DNA of 64,000 bases. It comes from Channallabes apus. Its lineage: Eukaryota; Chordata; Actinopteri; Siluriformes; Clariidae. Location of the stretch: assembly GCA_030522415.1 (NCBI GenBank), contig CM060125.1, forward strand, positions 28,780,667 through 28,844,666, given 5' to 3'. Below, piece by piece: positions 30,450 to 41,646 of the stretch. Under the pieces are notes generated by a model. The model had not been told where the DNA came from and searched no databases. It was given only the letters and a program-made list of their open reading frames with translations. The translations under genes were made by a program, and so were the position numbers. Every line of letters starts with the position of its first letter. Within the stretch, counting starts at the first letter, position 1.

Positions 30450-30800
30450 TACAACCTCCTAGACAAAGCACCCCACAAAATGATGCTGCCACCCCCGTGC
30501 TTCACGGTTGGGATGATGTGCTTGAAAGCCTCCTCTTTTTTTGACAAACTGTAAAATTATGGTTTCATCATGAAACAAGTAAGATGTTTGTCCCCTTTGT
30601 TTGTGTGTGATTGCAAACTATAGTTTGCTTTTTAAGGCTGTTGCTTTTTTGATGAGCAACTCCACGGGTTATGCTGATCTGAGACTTGTTTTACTTGTTT
30701 CACATGCACAAATAGACTTTAGGTGGTGGTCAAGCACCTGCCTTTTGCTCTCTGTCTCTTAATGAATGCAACAGTTGGAAAATTGTCTCACAAATAAAAT
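30450..30800 (-). mobile_element. Tc1-like transposase fragment
   Basis: CCACAAAATGATGCTGCCAC and CCCCGTGCTTCACGGTTGGG are antisense to the conserved Tc1 block around the GGGS-(V/I)MVWG motif. The rest is heavily decayed and no termini are seen. Confidence 0.6.
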
Positions 30801-30828
30801 AGATGTCTTAACTGCCTTGCCAATACTA

Positions 30829-31924
30829 CACTGCGTCCCAAATTATATCTTTCTCTGATTTTCATAATTAGTAAATGCAAATGACAGTCAGTATAATTTT
30901 CTAGTCATCAACCATTAGGGTATAATTTTAATTTTATTGAACAAACCTCCTAATGATGACAATATTTATTTTAAAAATAAAAAAATGAAAACGCACTGTT
31001 CTAAATTATTATGCACAACAGAGTTAAAACATTTTATAGGCTGTAAAGAACTGAAAATAAGCTTTTGTTGAATTTGCAGCATTAGGAGGTCATATTTACT
31101 GAAATCAAAAACTATTTCAATCAAAAACATCCTAACAGATGTTACATCTTAACATAGGACCCCTTCTTTGATATCACCTTCACAATTCTTGCATCCGTTT
31201 TTGGACAGTTTCTGCATGAATTTCTTTGCGAAATGTCAGAATAGCCTCCCAGAGCAGCTGTTTTGAATCAAACTGCCTCCCACCCTCATAGGTTCTCAAT
31301 GGGGTTGAGGTCAGGGGAGGATGGTGGCCACATCTCATCTTTTATGCCCATAGCAGCCAATGACACAGAGGTATGAGATGGTGCATTGTCGTGCATGAAG
31401 ATGATTTTGTTACGGACGGCACGGTTCTTCTTTTTGTACCATGGAAGAAAGTGGTCAGTCAGTATACTTTGCAGAGGTCACTCAATTTGCTCACTTAATC
31501 CGATGAATTTGTCTTGCAGAAACCTTCTTCATTTTGCTTTTATCTGCATGAACCTGTCTGTGCGCTGAATCAGCCACAAATATCTTCACAGTACGATGAT
31601 CACGCTTAAGTTTTCATGAAATATTCATGTTTTTATACCTTGTCCAAGGCATTGCAATATTTGACGCTTTTCGGCAGCAGAGATCCTTTTTCTTTCCCAT
31701 ATTGCTTGAAACCTGTGGCCTGCTTAATAATGTGGAACAACCTTCTTCACTACTTTTCCTTTAATTGGCCTCATCGGGCAAACTAATTATCACACGTGTC
31801 TGAGATTCATTTCAGTGATCCAAAGAGCCCTGAGACACAACACCATCCATGAGTTTAATTTAAAAACTAAACATTTAATGTTTATGACACTTACATCCAA
31901 TTTGCATAATAATTTGGAACGCGG
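30829..31924 (-). mobile_element. Decayed Tc1-like element C
   Basis: TA-flanked ends CACTGCGTCCCAAATTAT and ATAATTTGGAACGCGG are imperfect inverted repeats. Between them the minus strand has Tc1 transposase traces: GTTCTCAATGGGGTTGAGGT is antisense to the 'LNPIE' block, and GTGCATTGTCGTGCATGAAG is antisense to the 'HDN' block. Many stops are present. Confidence 0.7.
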
Positions 31925-32257
31925 TATATACATTAATCTGTTACCTTGAAATCATTGGAGTGCTTAAAAATCAGTTTTAGTTACTTTAATCTAAATATAT
32001 ATACAGTGAAACCTCAGGTTGCGAGTAATTCCGCGAGTTTGCGAGTGTTCTGTAAGACGAGCAAAGATTTTTTAATAAAATTTTGACCAAGCAAGTCTTG
32101 GTTAACAAACACCGAGTGTCATGTATCACGCATGCGCTTCTCGTTTTGACGCCTCTTTCTTGCGCCGCGGAATTGTAGGTAATCATCTCCCCTGCTGGAT
32201 CTCACTGGTATAATCAACATCCTTGCAAACATGTACCGTTTACTAGAACACTGTAAA

Positions 32258-32261
<4 letters not shown>

Positions 32262-32314
<53 letters not shown>
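32262..32314 (+). repeat. (GT)n microsatellite
   Basis: About 26 GT units, complementary to the (CA)n tract at 32735-32797 in the same element. Confidence 0.95.
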
Positions 32315-32318
<4 letters not shown>

Positions 32319-32731
32319 CATATTTTATTTTGTGTCTGTATGCATATGTTTAAAGTGCACGTGTAAAGCAAAAGCAAGTCTCATTAGAGAGGTTAAAGAT
32401 GCATTTTCTCTCTCTGTATCAGCCTGCTCTTTGTGTCTGTGCCCCCTCCTACTTTTCACACACACACACACACTCTTTCTCTCTACTCTACACAGAAACA
32501 CTGCTCTGTCACGATTCTTTTCAAAGATAAAGTGCAGGTTAATTTGTTTAATTTTTTCCTTTACAGCAGTGATTCCGTTAGTGTGTCGCTCAATCGAGTG
32601 TCATTAGAGAAATTTCTTGTTTATTTTTTCGACAAAACAGTGTTTCCCTCTGTGTGCGCAAATGTGTGGGAATAAAGTTGAGGAAAGGTAACGGTGTAAG
32701 ACGAGAAGGGGGAGAGGGGAGCTTACTTTAG

Positions 32732-32734
<3 letters not shown>

Positions 32735-32797
<63 letters not shown>
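32735..32797 (+). repeat. (CA)n microsatellite
   Basis: About 31 CA units. Confidence 0.95.
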
Positions 32798-32803
<6 letters not shown>

Positions 32804-33224
32804 AGCACCTGTGCGCACAAATGGAAACACGTATCTGTCAGGATTTATTTTTACTTTTTTAAAAGGTAAAGTGCAGGTTAATTTGTTTTATTTCTACTTA
32901 TTTAATGGAATAGTTTAAAAAACAATATTTTGTGTTAATTATTTTTATGTATCTATTTTTTTGGCTGTGGAATGAATAATTTCTTATGGGAAAATTAAAT
33001 TTGGTTTACGAGTGTTTTGGAATACGAGCCTGCTTCCGGAACGAATTATGCTCGTAATCCAAGGTTCCACTGTACTGTAGACTTCACCTGTATATTGCCC
33101 AAGCAATATGCAATATGTTTCATTTTCTCTCCTCAAAATAAATTTTTTTAAACAACAAATTCTGTACATCATTTTAAAACACAGTTATATTGGTAATTAT
33201 TGAATTAATTGTCCCCATAAGAAG

Positions 33225-33616
33225 TTTTACTATTGTATGTACTATAGTTTACTATGGTAAACTATAGTACATACCATAATAGACATGTCCATGGTATTCA
33301 CCATAGGACTTTACAGAGTACCAGGTGTAAAGCTTTTAACGGGGCAAGCCAGAACGCAAACACCGGAGATGAAGGGGAAAAAAACATGGTAAGTGGCACT
33401 GGCTATAGGCTATAGGCCCATCAAACAGGGTAGGAACTATGGCACTTCTGTGGGTACTGTGGGAGTGCTTTGGTGTGTTCCTAAACACTTTGGTAAATAC
33501 ACTGGTACTTATTGGGTAGCACTGTGGAGTTGTACTGGCAGTTATATATTATTGTATGTAATTTTAAGCATTTTAACATGCACTATGGTATATAATTAAT
33601 GTTATACTATGTCTCG
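33225..33616. repeat. GTAC/CATGG-rich low-complexity repeat
   Basis: Many short palindromic words: TTTACTATGGTAAACTATAG, GTCCATGGTATTCACCAT, TATAGGCTATAGGC. The same style resumes at 35549-35640 after the LINE insertion and occurs again at 53085-53560. Confidence 0.5.
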
Positions 33617-35203
33617 TCTGCGACTCTGGCAGACGAGCTGAACACATTTTACGCTCGCTTCGAGGCTGCAGCTAAAGACGCTAGCAATGCTAATGCTAAC
33701 GGCGCTAATGCTAACGGCGCTAATGCTAGCGGCGCTAACGGCTGCAGACAGGAAGACACAGCCAGCACCGGGAACGCGCTCATCATCTCCGAGCACGACG
33801 TGAGGAGAGCCTTCAAGAGAGTGAACACCAGGAAAGCAGCAGGACCAGACGGCATCTCAGGTCGTATTCTCAGAGCCTGCGCAGACCAGCTAGCACCTGT
33901 GTTCACTGAGATATTCAACATCTCTTTATCTCAGTCGGTGATCCCCACATGCTTCAAAGAGTCCATTATTGTTCCTGTTCCAAAGAAACCACATCCTGCT
34001 TCCCTCAATGACTATCGCCCTGTAGCTCTCACCTCAGTAGTGATGAAGTGCTTTGAACGCCTTATCAGAGACTTCATCATTTCTTCACTACCCGACACAC
34101 TGGACCCACTACAGTTTGCATACCGTCAGAACCGCTCCACAGACGATGCAATCTCTCATCTCCTCCACACATCACTCACTCACCTGGACACTAGGAAAGG
34201 GAATTATGTTAAAATGCTCTTCATCGACTACAGCTCTGCTTTTAACACAATAATTCCCTCCACACTCACCCCCAAGCTGGAGCACCTGGGACTGAGCTCA
34301 TCTATATGTCAGTGGATCTCCAATTTTCTGACTGGCAGACCACAGGCAGTAAGGATGGGCGGACATGTCTCAGCCACACTCACCCTCAGCACTGGAGCCC
34401 CCCAGGGTTGTGTTCTGAGCCCCCTGCTGTACTCTTTGTACACCCACGACTGCGTTGCCACTACCAACTCCACCTCCATCATCAAGTTTGCTGACGACAC
34501 CGTCGTGGTCGGACTGATCACCAACAATGATGAGTCGGACTACCTAGAGGAGATTGGAAATCTGGAGAACTGGTGCCAGAGGAACAATCTCCTCCTGAAC
34601 GTCAGTAAGACAAAGGAGCTGATAGTGGACTTTAGCACAAAGCAGGAGAGGAACTACCAGACCCCCGTCATCAACAGGAGCCCAGTGGAGAGAGTGGACA
34701 GCTTCAGATACCTCGGTGTTCACATCACGCAGGACCTATCATGGTCCTGTCACATCAGCACCGTGGTGAAAAAAGCCCGGCAGCGTCTCTACCACCTCAG
34801 ACGCTTGAGAGACTTTAGACTGCCCTCCAAGGTGCTCAGGAACTTCTACTCCTGCACCATAGAGAGCATCCTGACGGGAAACATCACGACCTGGTTCGGG
34901 AACAGCACCATGCAGGACAGACGAGCTCTACAGAGGGTGGTGCGATCAGCCGAGCGCATCATCCGCACTGAGCTCCCTGACCTGCACTCCATCTACAGCA
35001 AGCGGTGCTGGACTAAGGCCAGGAAGATCATGAAGGACCTCAGTCACCCCAGTAATGGACTGTTCTCTTTGTTGCGGTCTGGGAAGAGATTCCGCTCCCT
35101 AAAGGCCAACACAGAGAGACTGAGGAGGAGCTTCTTCCCGCAGGCGATAAGGTCTCTCAATCACACAATCACACCTCCACACAGGACTAATAACATCTTT
35201 TAA
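33617..35203 (+). CDS. LINE ORF2, RT half, open but 5'-truncated
   Basis: The reverse transcriptase frame is open to its natural stop at 35201-35203. Motifs in order: '[13 protein letters not shown]', '[15 protein letters not shown]', '[15 protein letters not shown]' (Asp motif), '[20 protein letters not shown]' and '[12 protein letters not shown]' (catalytic FADD). The C-terminal domain reads '[15 protein letters not shown]' and '[20 protein letters not shown]'. A short Ala-Asn-Gly repeat (GCTAATGCTAACGGC units, about 33685-33740) varies in length from the other copy. With no endonuclease half or own promoter it is a dead-on-arrival insertion, although nothing in this half is broken. Confidence 0.8.
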   Translation, partial: SATLADELNTFYARFEAAAKDASNANANGANANGANASGANGCRQEDTASTGNALIISEHDVRRAFKRVNTRKAAGPDGISGRILRACADQLAPVFTEIFNISLSQSVIPTCFKESIIVPVPKKPHPASLNDYRPVALTSVVMKCFERLIRDFIISSLPDTLDPLQFAYRQNRSTDDAISHLLHTSLTHLDTRKGNYVKMLFIDYSSAFNTIIPSTLTPKLEHLGLSSSICQWISNFLTGRPQAVRMGGHVSATLTLSTGAPQGCVLSPLLYSLYTHDCVATTNSTSIIKFADDTVVVGLITNNDESDYLEEIGNLENWCQRNNLLLNVSKTKELIVDFSTKQERNYQTPVINRSPVERVDSFRYLGVHITQDLSWSCHISTVVKKARQRLYHLRRLRDFRLPSKVLRNFYSCTIESILTGNITTWFGNSTMQDRRALQRVVRSAERIIRTELPDLHSIYSKRCWTKARKIMKDLSHPSNGLFSLLRSGKRFRSLKANTERLRRSFFPQAIRSLNHTITPPHRTNNIF

Positions 35204-35548
35204 GCTCACAACACTGACTGGACAATCATGGACACATTCATACACACTTGCACTAAATACTCATACATCTGGACAATTGCACATGTCACCTCCATGCATA
35301 CTTGCACAACCACTGTCACTTTAATCCTATATTTTTGCAATATTTTATTATGCCCTTATGCACAGTTAATTTTACTAGTTAAATTTATTTCTTTAGTATT
35401 TCCTTTTTATTGATTATTTATTTTACGTACAAGCTTTTATTTTCTTTTTTTAAGGTCACTGGCGGTCGTATAAAGCATTTCACTGCATATTATACTGTGT
35501 ATGATTGTGTATGTGACCAATAAAATTTGAATTTGAATTTGAATTTGA
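33617..35548 (+). mobile_element. 5'-truncated APE-type LINE
   Basis: Begins within ORF2 (at '[11 protein letters not shown]') and ends with a 3' UTR and a (TTTGAA)n tail at 35520-35548. It is closely similar to the longer element at 60325-63727, which shows that the endonuclease half is missing here. It is inserted in the CATGG-rich repeat. Confidence 0.85.
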
Positions 35549-35654
35549 ATATACCATGGTACTACATCAGCAATCAAGAACTTATGGTACTGTAAAAATG
35601 CCATGGTACAGGTAACATCAGACAATCATGGTACTGTATCTATAATTGTAAAAA

Positions 35655-36150
35655 TTAAATTCAATTTTATTAGTATAGCGCTTTTAACAATTGTCATTGT
35701 CGCAAAGCAGGTTTACACAATCAAAAGAATTATGGAAGTGTGTATGAATCAAAAGGATTCGATTGTCCCTGATAAGCAAGTCAAGGGTGATGGCGACAGT
35801 GCCAAGGGAAAACTTCCTCAGAATGCAGTAGGAAGAAACCTTGAGAGGAACCAGACTCAACAGGGAACCCATCCTCATTTGGGTCATAATGGATAGCAGG
35901 AATTTATCTGCATTCATACTGTGTGTTAGTAAACTGGAAGTTCAGTATAACAGGTGGTGTGTTTAAGTTGATATGGAGTCCTGTTCGTTATTGGAGGCTC
36001 AGGTAGACTGTAGGAAATTCCAGTCCTGAACTATCGAGTGACTGCAGTCACAAGTCCTGAGGGAACAGCTGTCTGCATCAGCCGAGGACAGGACCAGAGG
36101 GCAGAGGGGGTCTGGATCACTGGCAGCTCAGGAGCGGCATGTATAACCAT
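35655..36150 (-). mobile_element. L2-type LINE 3' UTR fragment
   Basis: Shares TAGCGCTTTTAACAAT, TAGGAAGAAACCTTGAGAGG and CAGACTCAACAGGGAACCC with the fragment at 7346-8463. Non-coding end only. Confidence 0.7.
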
Positions 36151-36480
36151 GTTTTAAAGTGCGTGTGTGATGAACTATAAAGCTCTGTGTGGTCGGTGAT
36201 GTGAATGTACGTTGTATGTGAAATTATTACTATGACAAATTTTAATTGAGACAAGACAGTGATCTGAGATAACTTCAGACTATGGAATTGTGGTACTCCG
36301 AAAGATAATATTAAATCTAATCTGGCTGTACACGCAATATATGATAATATGAATTAAAATCTGCATGGGATGATGTCTGTTGTAACTACAAATGACAAAA
36401 GGTCATATTTTCACCCTGTATGTACTCGGAACACTTGATAAAGTCGTGAAAAAAAATGCAGATTTTACCTTTATTATACT
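36151..36480. other. Intergenic stretch, nothing recognised
   Basis: AT-rich sequence without gene or repeat signatures that I can name. Confidence 0.4.
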
Positions 36481-37140
36481 GCGAACAGAGCTTTATTATA
36501 AGAGCGGAGAGGCAGAAGCACGTTGTAATCTGAAAGAGATGTGAAAGTGTTGGTAGGGGATAGTGTAGAATGGTGGTGTGTAAAATAACCCTGGTGGTGA
36601 GGAAGGTGAAGAGGACAAAAGCAGAGCAGAGGACAAAGTGGTGGAAGTTTCAGAAAGGAAGAATGTTGTGTAGTCTTTAGGGAGCGAGTTGAGACAGGCT
36701 ATGGGTGGGCAGGAGGTGCTTTCAGTTGACTGGACAACTACAGCCAATGTGATCAGGGCGACGGGTAGGAGGGTACTTGCTGTATCATCAGGAAGGGACA
36801 AAGTGGACAAGGAGACTTGGTGGTGGAATGAGGAAGTCCAGGAGTGTATATATGGAAAGAGGCTAGCTAAGAAGAAGTGGGACTCTGAGAGGACTGAAGA
36901 GAGTAGACAGGAGTACAGGGAGATGCAGCATAAGGTGAAGGTAGAAGTGGCAAAGGCCAAACAAAGAGCATATGAGGACTTGTATGCTAGGCTGGACAGT
37001 AAGGAGGGAGAGGTGGAGATGGGAAGGATGTGCAGCAGGTTAGGGTGATTAGATGGAAATGTACTGACAGATGCCAGGAGGGTGATGGGAGGGTGGAAGG
37101 AGTTCTTTAGAGAGTTTATGAATGATGAAAATTAAAGAGA
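36480..37140 (+). mobile_element. RTE-like LINE fragment
   Basis: Translation around 36790-37050 gives 'KETWWWNEEVQECIYGKRLA', 'KKKWDSERTEESRQEYR' and 'AKAKQRAYEDLYARLDSKEG', the linker between endonuclease and RT in fish RTE-type LINEs. Upstream (36590-36780) the same protein is readable only with frame changes. Neither catalytic domain is present. Confidence 0.65.
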
Positions 37141-37531
37141 ACAAAGTGTAGAAGAGGTGACTGTTTTTTCCCCACTATGCTTTGATTTGCTCTTAAACCC
37201 TTAGAAAACTGAATAGGGAAATGCTTTTAACTGCAAACTGTATTGATTTATTCTATAATTTTGTCTGGTCATACAGTAGGTTTCAGTATCAGCGTCGGAA
37301 ACCTAAGTAGGTGCAAATACTCAGAGCTGAATTTACATAGCAAGCATCAAATTCTTTTAGATGCAAATTAGGAAGAACTCAATGTCCAGGAATGATCTAA
37401 TCCAAACCAGTCAGACTCGATATTTTAAAAAACGACCTGGTATGTTAATTACACTCTTTAGGCCTTGTAAGACATTCAGCTGTATTTCCAGTGTGCAGCA
37501 AAAAAAAATAAGAAATAGAACATCCCTTCTT

Positions 37532-39706
37532 CACTGTTAGCCCGGATTTTGTATCTAATTAAACAGTTTAATTGCAACATACTTAAATAATTTAAGATTT
37601 TGTCCATTAATATAAAAATGCAAGTAAATTTTACTTTACTAGTAGACATAGTGAAATGTGTTAATAATTTTAAGTTTAATTAACTAAATTTTTTTAAGTT
37701 TTTTGATTGACCACACCCCCTTTACCCCCCAGTGAGTTTTATTAGTTGCAATGCACTTCAGAAGACGCCATTTTGTGGTTGCATATGCATTTGATTTTAT
37801 AGAGTTGTTGGTGAGCAGTTAGAACGTTTTATCCCGTTTTTATTTTTATTTTTTTTTCCATCGAGAGGTTGTTTATGAGTGCTGGAAAACACTGTCTTAA
37901 ATATGTTTCCGCTTTTCTTTTACGCCGGTCTGGCTTGAACACCTGGAAGGAGAACTCGGCGGCATAGTCGTGGCATCGGCTGTTCATTTTTATTCCTTCA
38001 AATGTTTGTGAGTAACATTATTTTTGAATAAATATTTAATTTAGGGCATTTTGCTGTTAAAGATCTTGATTTCTCACTCTCACATGGCGAAAACAATTCC
38101 ACATATGTGAAGCGTTTTTCGCGGACGCTTAATTAATTAGTTTATTGTTTATTTTTTACTGTTGTCATTATCTCATTTCTTCTCACCTCTTCTGTGTTTT
38201 TTACTAGCCTCTGCTTATTTCTAACTTGCCGTTTTAACTTTTTATTCATCTTCATTCTTAAATCTCCATCTTTTCCTCTCCTGAACTCCAATACATTCTC
38301 ACACTTTTCTAATTTATCTGCCTTTCTTCGCCAATCTCTCTCTTCCTGTTTGTGTAATCTCCTCTCTTTCTGTTCTTTACTCCCCAAAATCTGAATATTT
38401 TGAAGAAAGTTTAATATTTAAATGCATATCAACCTGTGTTATACAATGTCTTCCTTATTTCAAGACCACCGAGCCAACAGATGTTCGGTCCCTTTGCCTT
38501 CATGGACTGCCAGTCATATTGGGTGATGACCCATCTGCTTTCTTTAAGACCTGCTCTGTAAGTTATTAAATTGTTGTACATGTTGCCAGTACTAAGTAAC
38601 ATTTTAAACCATTAAAGGGATAGTTGACCCGAAACTGAAAATTTTATGTTTATATGATACCCCCAGTGTATCTAATATGTAGGTGACTTTGTTTCTTTGT
38701 TTCTAAAGCTGTTTATTCACAATTTAGTTTTTTTTTTCTTTGTAAGGATGTCACTGACGAGGACTCGTACAACCAAATACCAGTAGGGATCCTCTGTGTT
38801 GATGGAGGAAGTCCACAGCTATACCCTTCTTGAGTGTGCATTATCTTGGAAGGCAATTCAGTGATGGAACCAGACAACCTGCCACAGGCCTTCTGTATTG
38901 TTTTTGCACTGATATATGCCCTGCACTTGAACTACCCAAAGTGTATGAAAAACACTTTCCATTTCATCCAGCAGGTATTTCTTAACCTTGGAAAGCTTGA
39001 GCTGGCACCCAGAATTCAATCCTTGAAATTAATTTTTTGCAAAAATGATCCTAAAAACACATTTATAGGACAAGATTGTATTTTATTTTTTTTAATTGGA
39101 ATGTATACTCTCTCATCCTTATCGCATTAACACAACTAAGCTTCACAATGCCAATATGCTGAACTCGGGTGTTTTCACAAGAAAACAACTTATTACATTT
39201 GCATAGACTTGTACAGTATATGTAAACACAATGTGTTCAATTCAGTACGTTCATGTGCTTAAGTGCAAATATTTGTGAAAATGTTCTATTATACAGGAAT
39301 TCTATATTTTGTGATATAGGAATTATCCACACATTTTGCAAGTTAAGCATTTAAAACCAGGGTCGTTCTTAGCTCTGTTGAGAATGCACTCTTATTAGTT
39401 TTCATACTCAAGTATGAAACCTGCTAAAAAATAAAACTTGTTTTAAACTTGTCTTTAATGTATTGTTGTATTTTGAAATAAATTTCTAAATAAAAGTTTC
39501 TCCATGTAATTGAATGCAATTAGAGGAATGGAGTAATTAGTCTAATTAAAAACATTAAGTAAATTCTACTTAAAATGGTTGTTAAAATGACTTATATTTA
39601 AGTAATGATTACTTAAAGTTTTCCAGTAAACGTTACTTAAATTTTTTTTGGGCAACCAGTTTCCTTGAGTTTTTTAAGTAAATTCAACTTAACCGGGTTT
39701 AGAGTG
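37532..39706 (+). mobile_element. Terminal-repeat element carrying gene exons
   Basis: The left end CACTGTTAGCCCGG and the right end CCGGGTTTAGAGTG are imperfect inverted repeats, followed inside by AAGTAAATT-type words. The right end, inverted, closely matches the left end of the element at 49901-51159 (AAGTTGAATTTACTT versus AAGTTGACTTTACTT, then GGAAACTGGTTGCC versus GGAAACCGATTGCC). Inside lie a possible 5' exon ending AAATGTTT|GTGAGT (donor at 37989 region) and two coding exons. No transposase is seen. The superfamily is unassigned; it is hAT-like at best. Confidence 0.5.
38465..39130 (+). pseudogene. C-terminal exons of a multicopy fish gene family
   Basis: Exon 1 (38465-38557, acceptor TTTCAAG, donor GTAAGT) encodes 'TEPTDVRSLCLHGLPVILGD' then 'DPSAFFKTCS'. 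Exon 2 (from 38747, acceptor TTTGTAAG) continues in phase with 'DVTDEDSYNQIPVGILCVDG'. After one TGA at 38831-38833 it reads 'NLPQAFCIVFALIYALHLNY', 'PKCMKNTFHFIQQV' and on to a stop at 39128-39130. This resembles the C-terminus of an uncharacterised family present in many copies in fish genomes, known to me only by pattern. The single in-frame stop makes this copy a probable pseudogene. It lies inside a terminal-repeat element. Confidence 0.6.
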
Positions 39707-39856
39707 TTTTTGTTCCTTTTGCATATTTTTATTGGAGGATTAAAGCCAAGGGAGATTTACTGTAGGTGTGAAAAAAGTGCATTATGTGAGGGTAGTTTCA
39801 GCTGGAAAAAAATACATTATTGAATCTTTAACCTGCATTTTCCATTATTAGCCTTC

Positions 39857-40208
39857 ATTCATTCATCTTCTATACCGCTTTATCCTGTATTTAGGGTCGC
39901 GGGACCTGGAGCCTATCCCAGGAGACTCAGGGCACAAGACAGGGTACACCCTGGACAGCGTGCCAATCCATCGCAGAGCACACACACACACACACTCATT
40001 CACACACAATGGTCAATTTAGGAACGCCAATTAGCCTAATCTGCATGTCTTTGGACTGTGGGAGGAAACCGGAGTACCCGGAGGAAACCCACCAAGCACG
40101 GGGAGAACATGCAAACTCCATGCACACAGAGACGGGAATCGAGCCTGGCCGGAATCAAACAAGGACCCTGGAGGTGCAAGGTGACAGTGCTAACCCACCG
40201 TGCCGCCT
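39857..40208 (-). repeat. SINE with 13-bp target duplication
   Basis: Minus-strand copy of the family at 5441-5795 and 28333-28650, with the (TGAA)n tail at 39857-39870. It is flanked by TTATTAGCCTTCA at 39844-39856 and 40209-40221, so both ends are defined. (CA)n near 39980-40005. Confidence 0.85.
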
Positions 40209-40221
40209 TTATTAGCCTTCA

Positions 40222-40724
40222 CTTTTCTTATTGTTACTGTATATTGTTATCTTCTCATTTGTTTGTTTGGTTGTTGTTTGTTTGTTGTGCAATGCCCTAA
40301 TGTGCCCTAATGCCTTCTATGGGTGTGTGCAGTTGTGTTCGAGTGCAAGATCACATTTAACTATTACTATCAAATTTTATCACCTTTTCTATCAAATTAG
40401 CCACTTAAGTGTGGTATACAGTACAATACCTATGGAGAACTCATTAATGAACATCATCTATTACTTCTATAATCAAATATGGAAAAATGGTGTATCATGT
40501 TCATCGAAGGTACAAAAGAACAATATTTTTAATGTGATAACAAAATATAAATAATTTTCTTAAAAGTGATGACAACATTAAAAGTTCATGAATATCCATA
40601 AAATAAATACTTATGGATCAATTGTGCTGATAATTTATAATTTCTCTGTAAATAAATAATAATTCCTTATCTCCTGATAGGAATAAAAAGTATCATAACT
40701 ATGTGCACCATATATATATATATA
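40222..40724. other. Intergenic stretch, nothing recognised
   Basis: AT-rich with a (TA)n run before 40724. No gene-like frame with splice or domain support. Confidence 0.4.
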
Positions 40725-41251
40725 CACTACCATTCAAAAGTTTGGGGTCACTTTGGGGGCATTTCTTTGTTTTTGTTTAGTGATTTATAAAGTGAAAACT
40801 ATAAAATAACACATATGGAATTAGGTAATTACGTAACAAGAAAAACAACAGTTAGTTTTTTATTTTAAGACACAGAGGTCAGCCTTTCTGTAATAGTTCT
40901 TGCAAGAACAGTATTGTCAAGTGCATTTGCAAAATCCGTCAAGCACCATAATGAAACTGGCTCTCATGAAGGCCGTCCCAGGAGGACGAGACCAAAACCT
41001 ACCTCTGCTGCAGACGAGAAGTTCATTTAGAGTTATCAGCCTGAAAAATGACCAATTAACAGCACCTCAGATTAGAGGCGTTATGATGTCTTTACAGAGC
41101 AGAAGTAGCAGAAACATCTCAATATCAACTGTTCAAAGGAGATTCATGCATTTTTTGGACGCCTTCAGCAAAACTTTACAATGTAGAAAGAAATAAACAT
41201 CAAGAACCATCATGGAGTTAGAAAGTGATCTAAAACATTTGAACGGTAGTG
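40725..41251 (+). mobile_element. Internally deleted Tc1-like element D
   Basis: The left end CACTACCATTCAAAAGTTTG is matched by the inverted right end CATTTGAACGGTAGTG, with TA on the left. Inside, 40900-41160 translates to a Tc1 DNA-binding part ('LTAPQIRGVMMSLQSRSSRN', 'ISISTVQRRF'). The catalytic domain is gone. Confidence 0.7.
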
Positions 41252-41254
41252 TGT

Positions 41255-41298
41255 ATAGATAGATAGATAGATTGATTGATTGATTGATTGATTGATTA
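41255..41298 (+). repeat. (GATA)n/(TGAT)n microsatellite
   Basis: Short runs of ATAG and then ATTG/TGAT units. Confidence 0.8.
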
Positions 41299-41646
41299 TA
41301 TGGAAACAAATAATAATTTTTTTTAAACCTGTACATTATGATAAAGGAACTACATAATTTTTTTTCACAAATGTAATGTTTTCAGATTATATACAAATGC
41401 AATACTTTATAAAGAAATTGTAAACAAAAACTGTATCGATAATGAGGAATATTTTAAATTCACTAAACCAAATGAATGCAGTAATGACAGGTATGTTATT
41501 AAAATCACAGCATGTTCTATCATAATTCATAGAGACACTAAGTTATCAGGATAAGGCATGTTATTAATGTAATATTCAGGAATCATTGCCGATATATACA
41601 AAGGAATCAAAGATCTGTGCTAAAGGGTCATAATGATATCAAATGT
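41299..41646. other. 3' flank of the fucosyltransferase gene
   Basis: Expected to hold the 3' UTR on the minus strand. TTTATA-rich. No canonical AATAAA was assigned with confidence and nothing else is recognised. Confidence 0.35.

Larger units (their letters stand above)
32004..33072. mobile_element. Non-autonomous TA-flanked TIR element with GT and CA arrays
   Basis: The left end CAGTGAAACCTCAGGTTGCG and the inverted right end (reverse complement CAGTGGAACCTTGGATTACG) match over about 60 bp, and TA flanks both sides. No transposase is visible. It holds (GT)n at 32262-32314 and (CA)n at 32735-32797, and AAAGTGCAGGTTAATTTGTT occurs twice (about 32530 and 32870). The ends resemble pogo/Tigger-type Tc1/mariner, by memory. 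Confidence 0.7.

Noticed and set aside
38142..38387. Minus-strand 81-codon Lys/Arg/Glu-rich open frame
   Set aside because: It lies opposite a pyrimidine-rich stretch, which automatically gives purine codons (Lys, Arg, Glu) on the other strand. No homologous domain or splice support.
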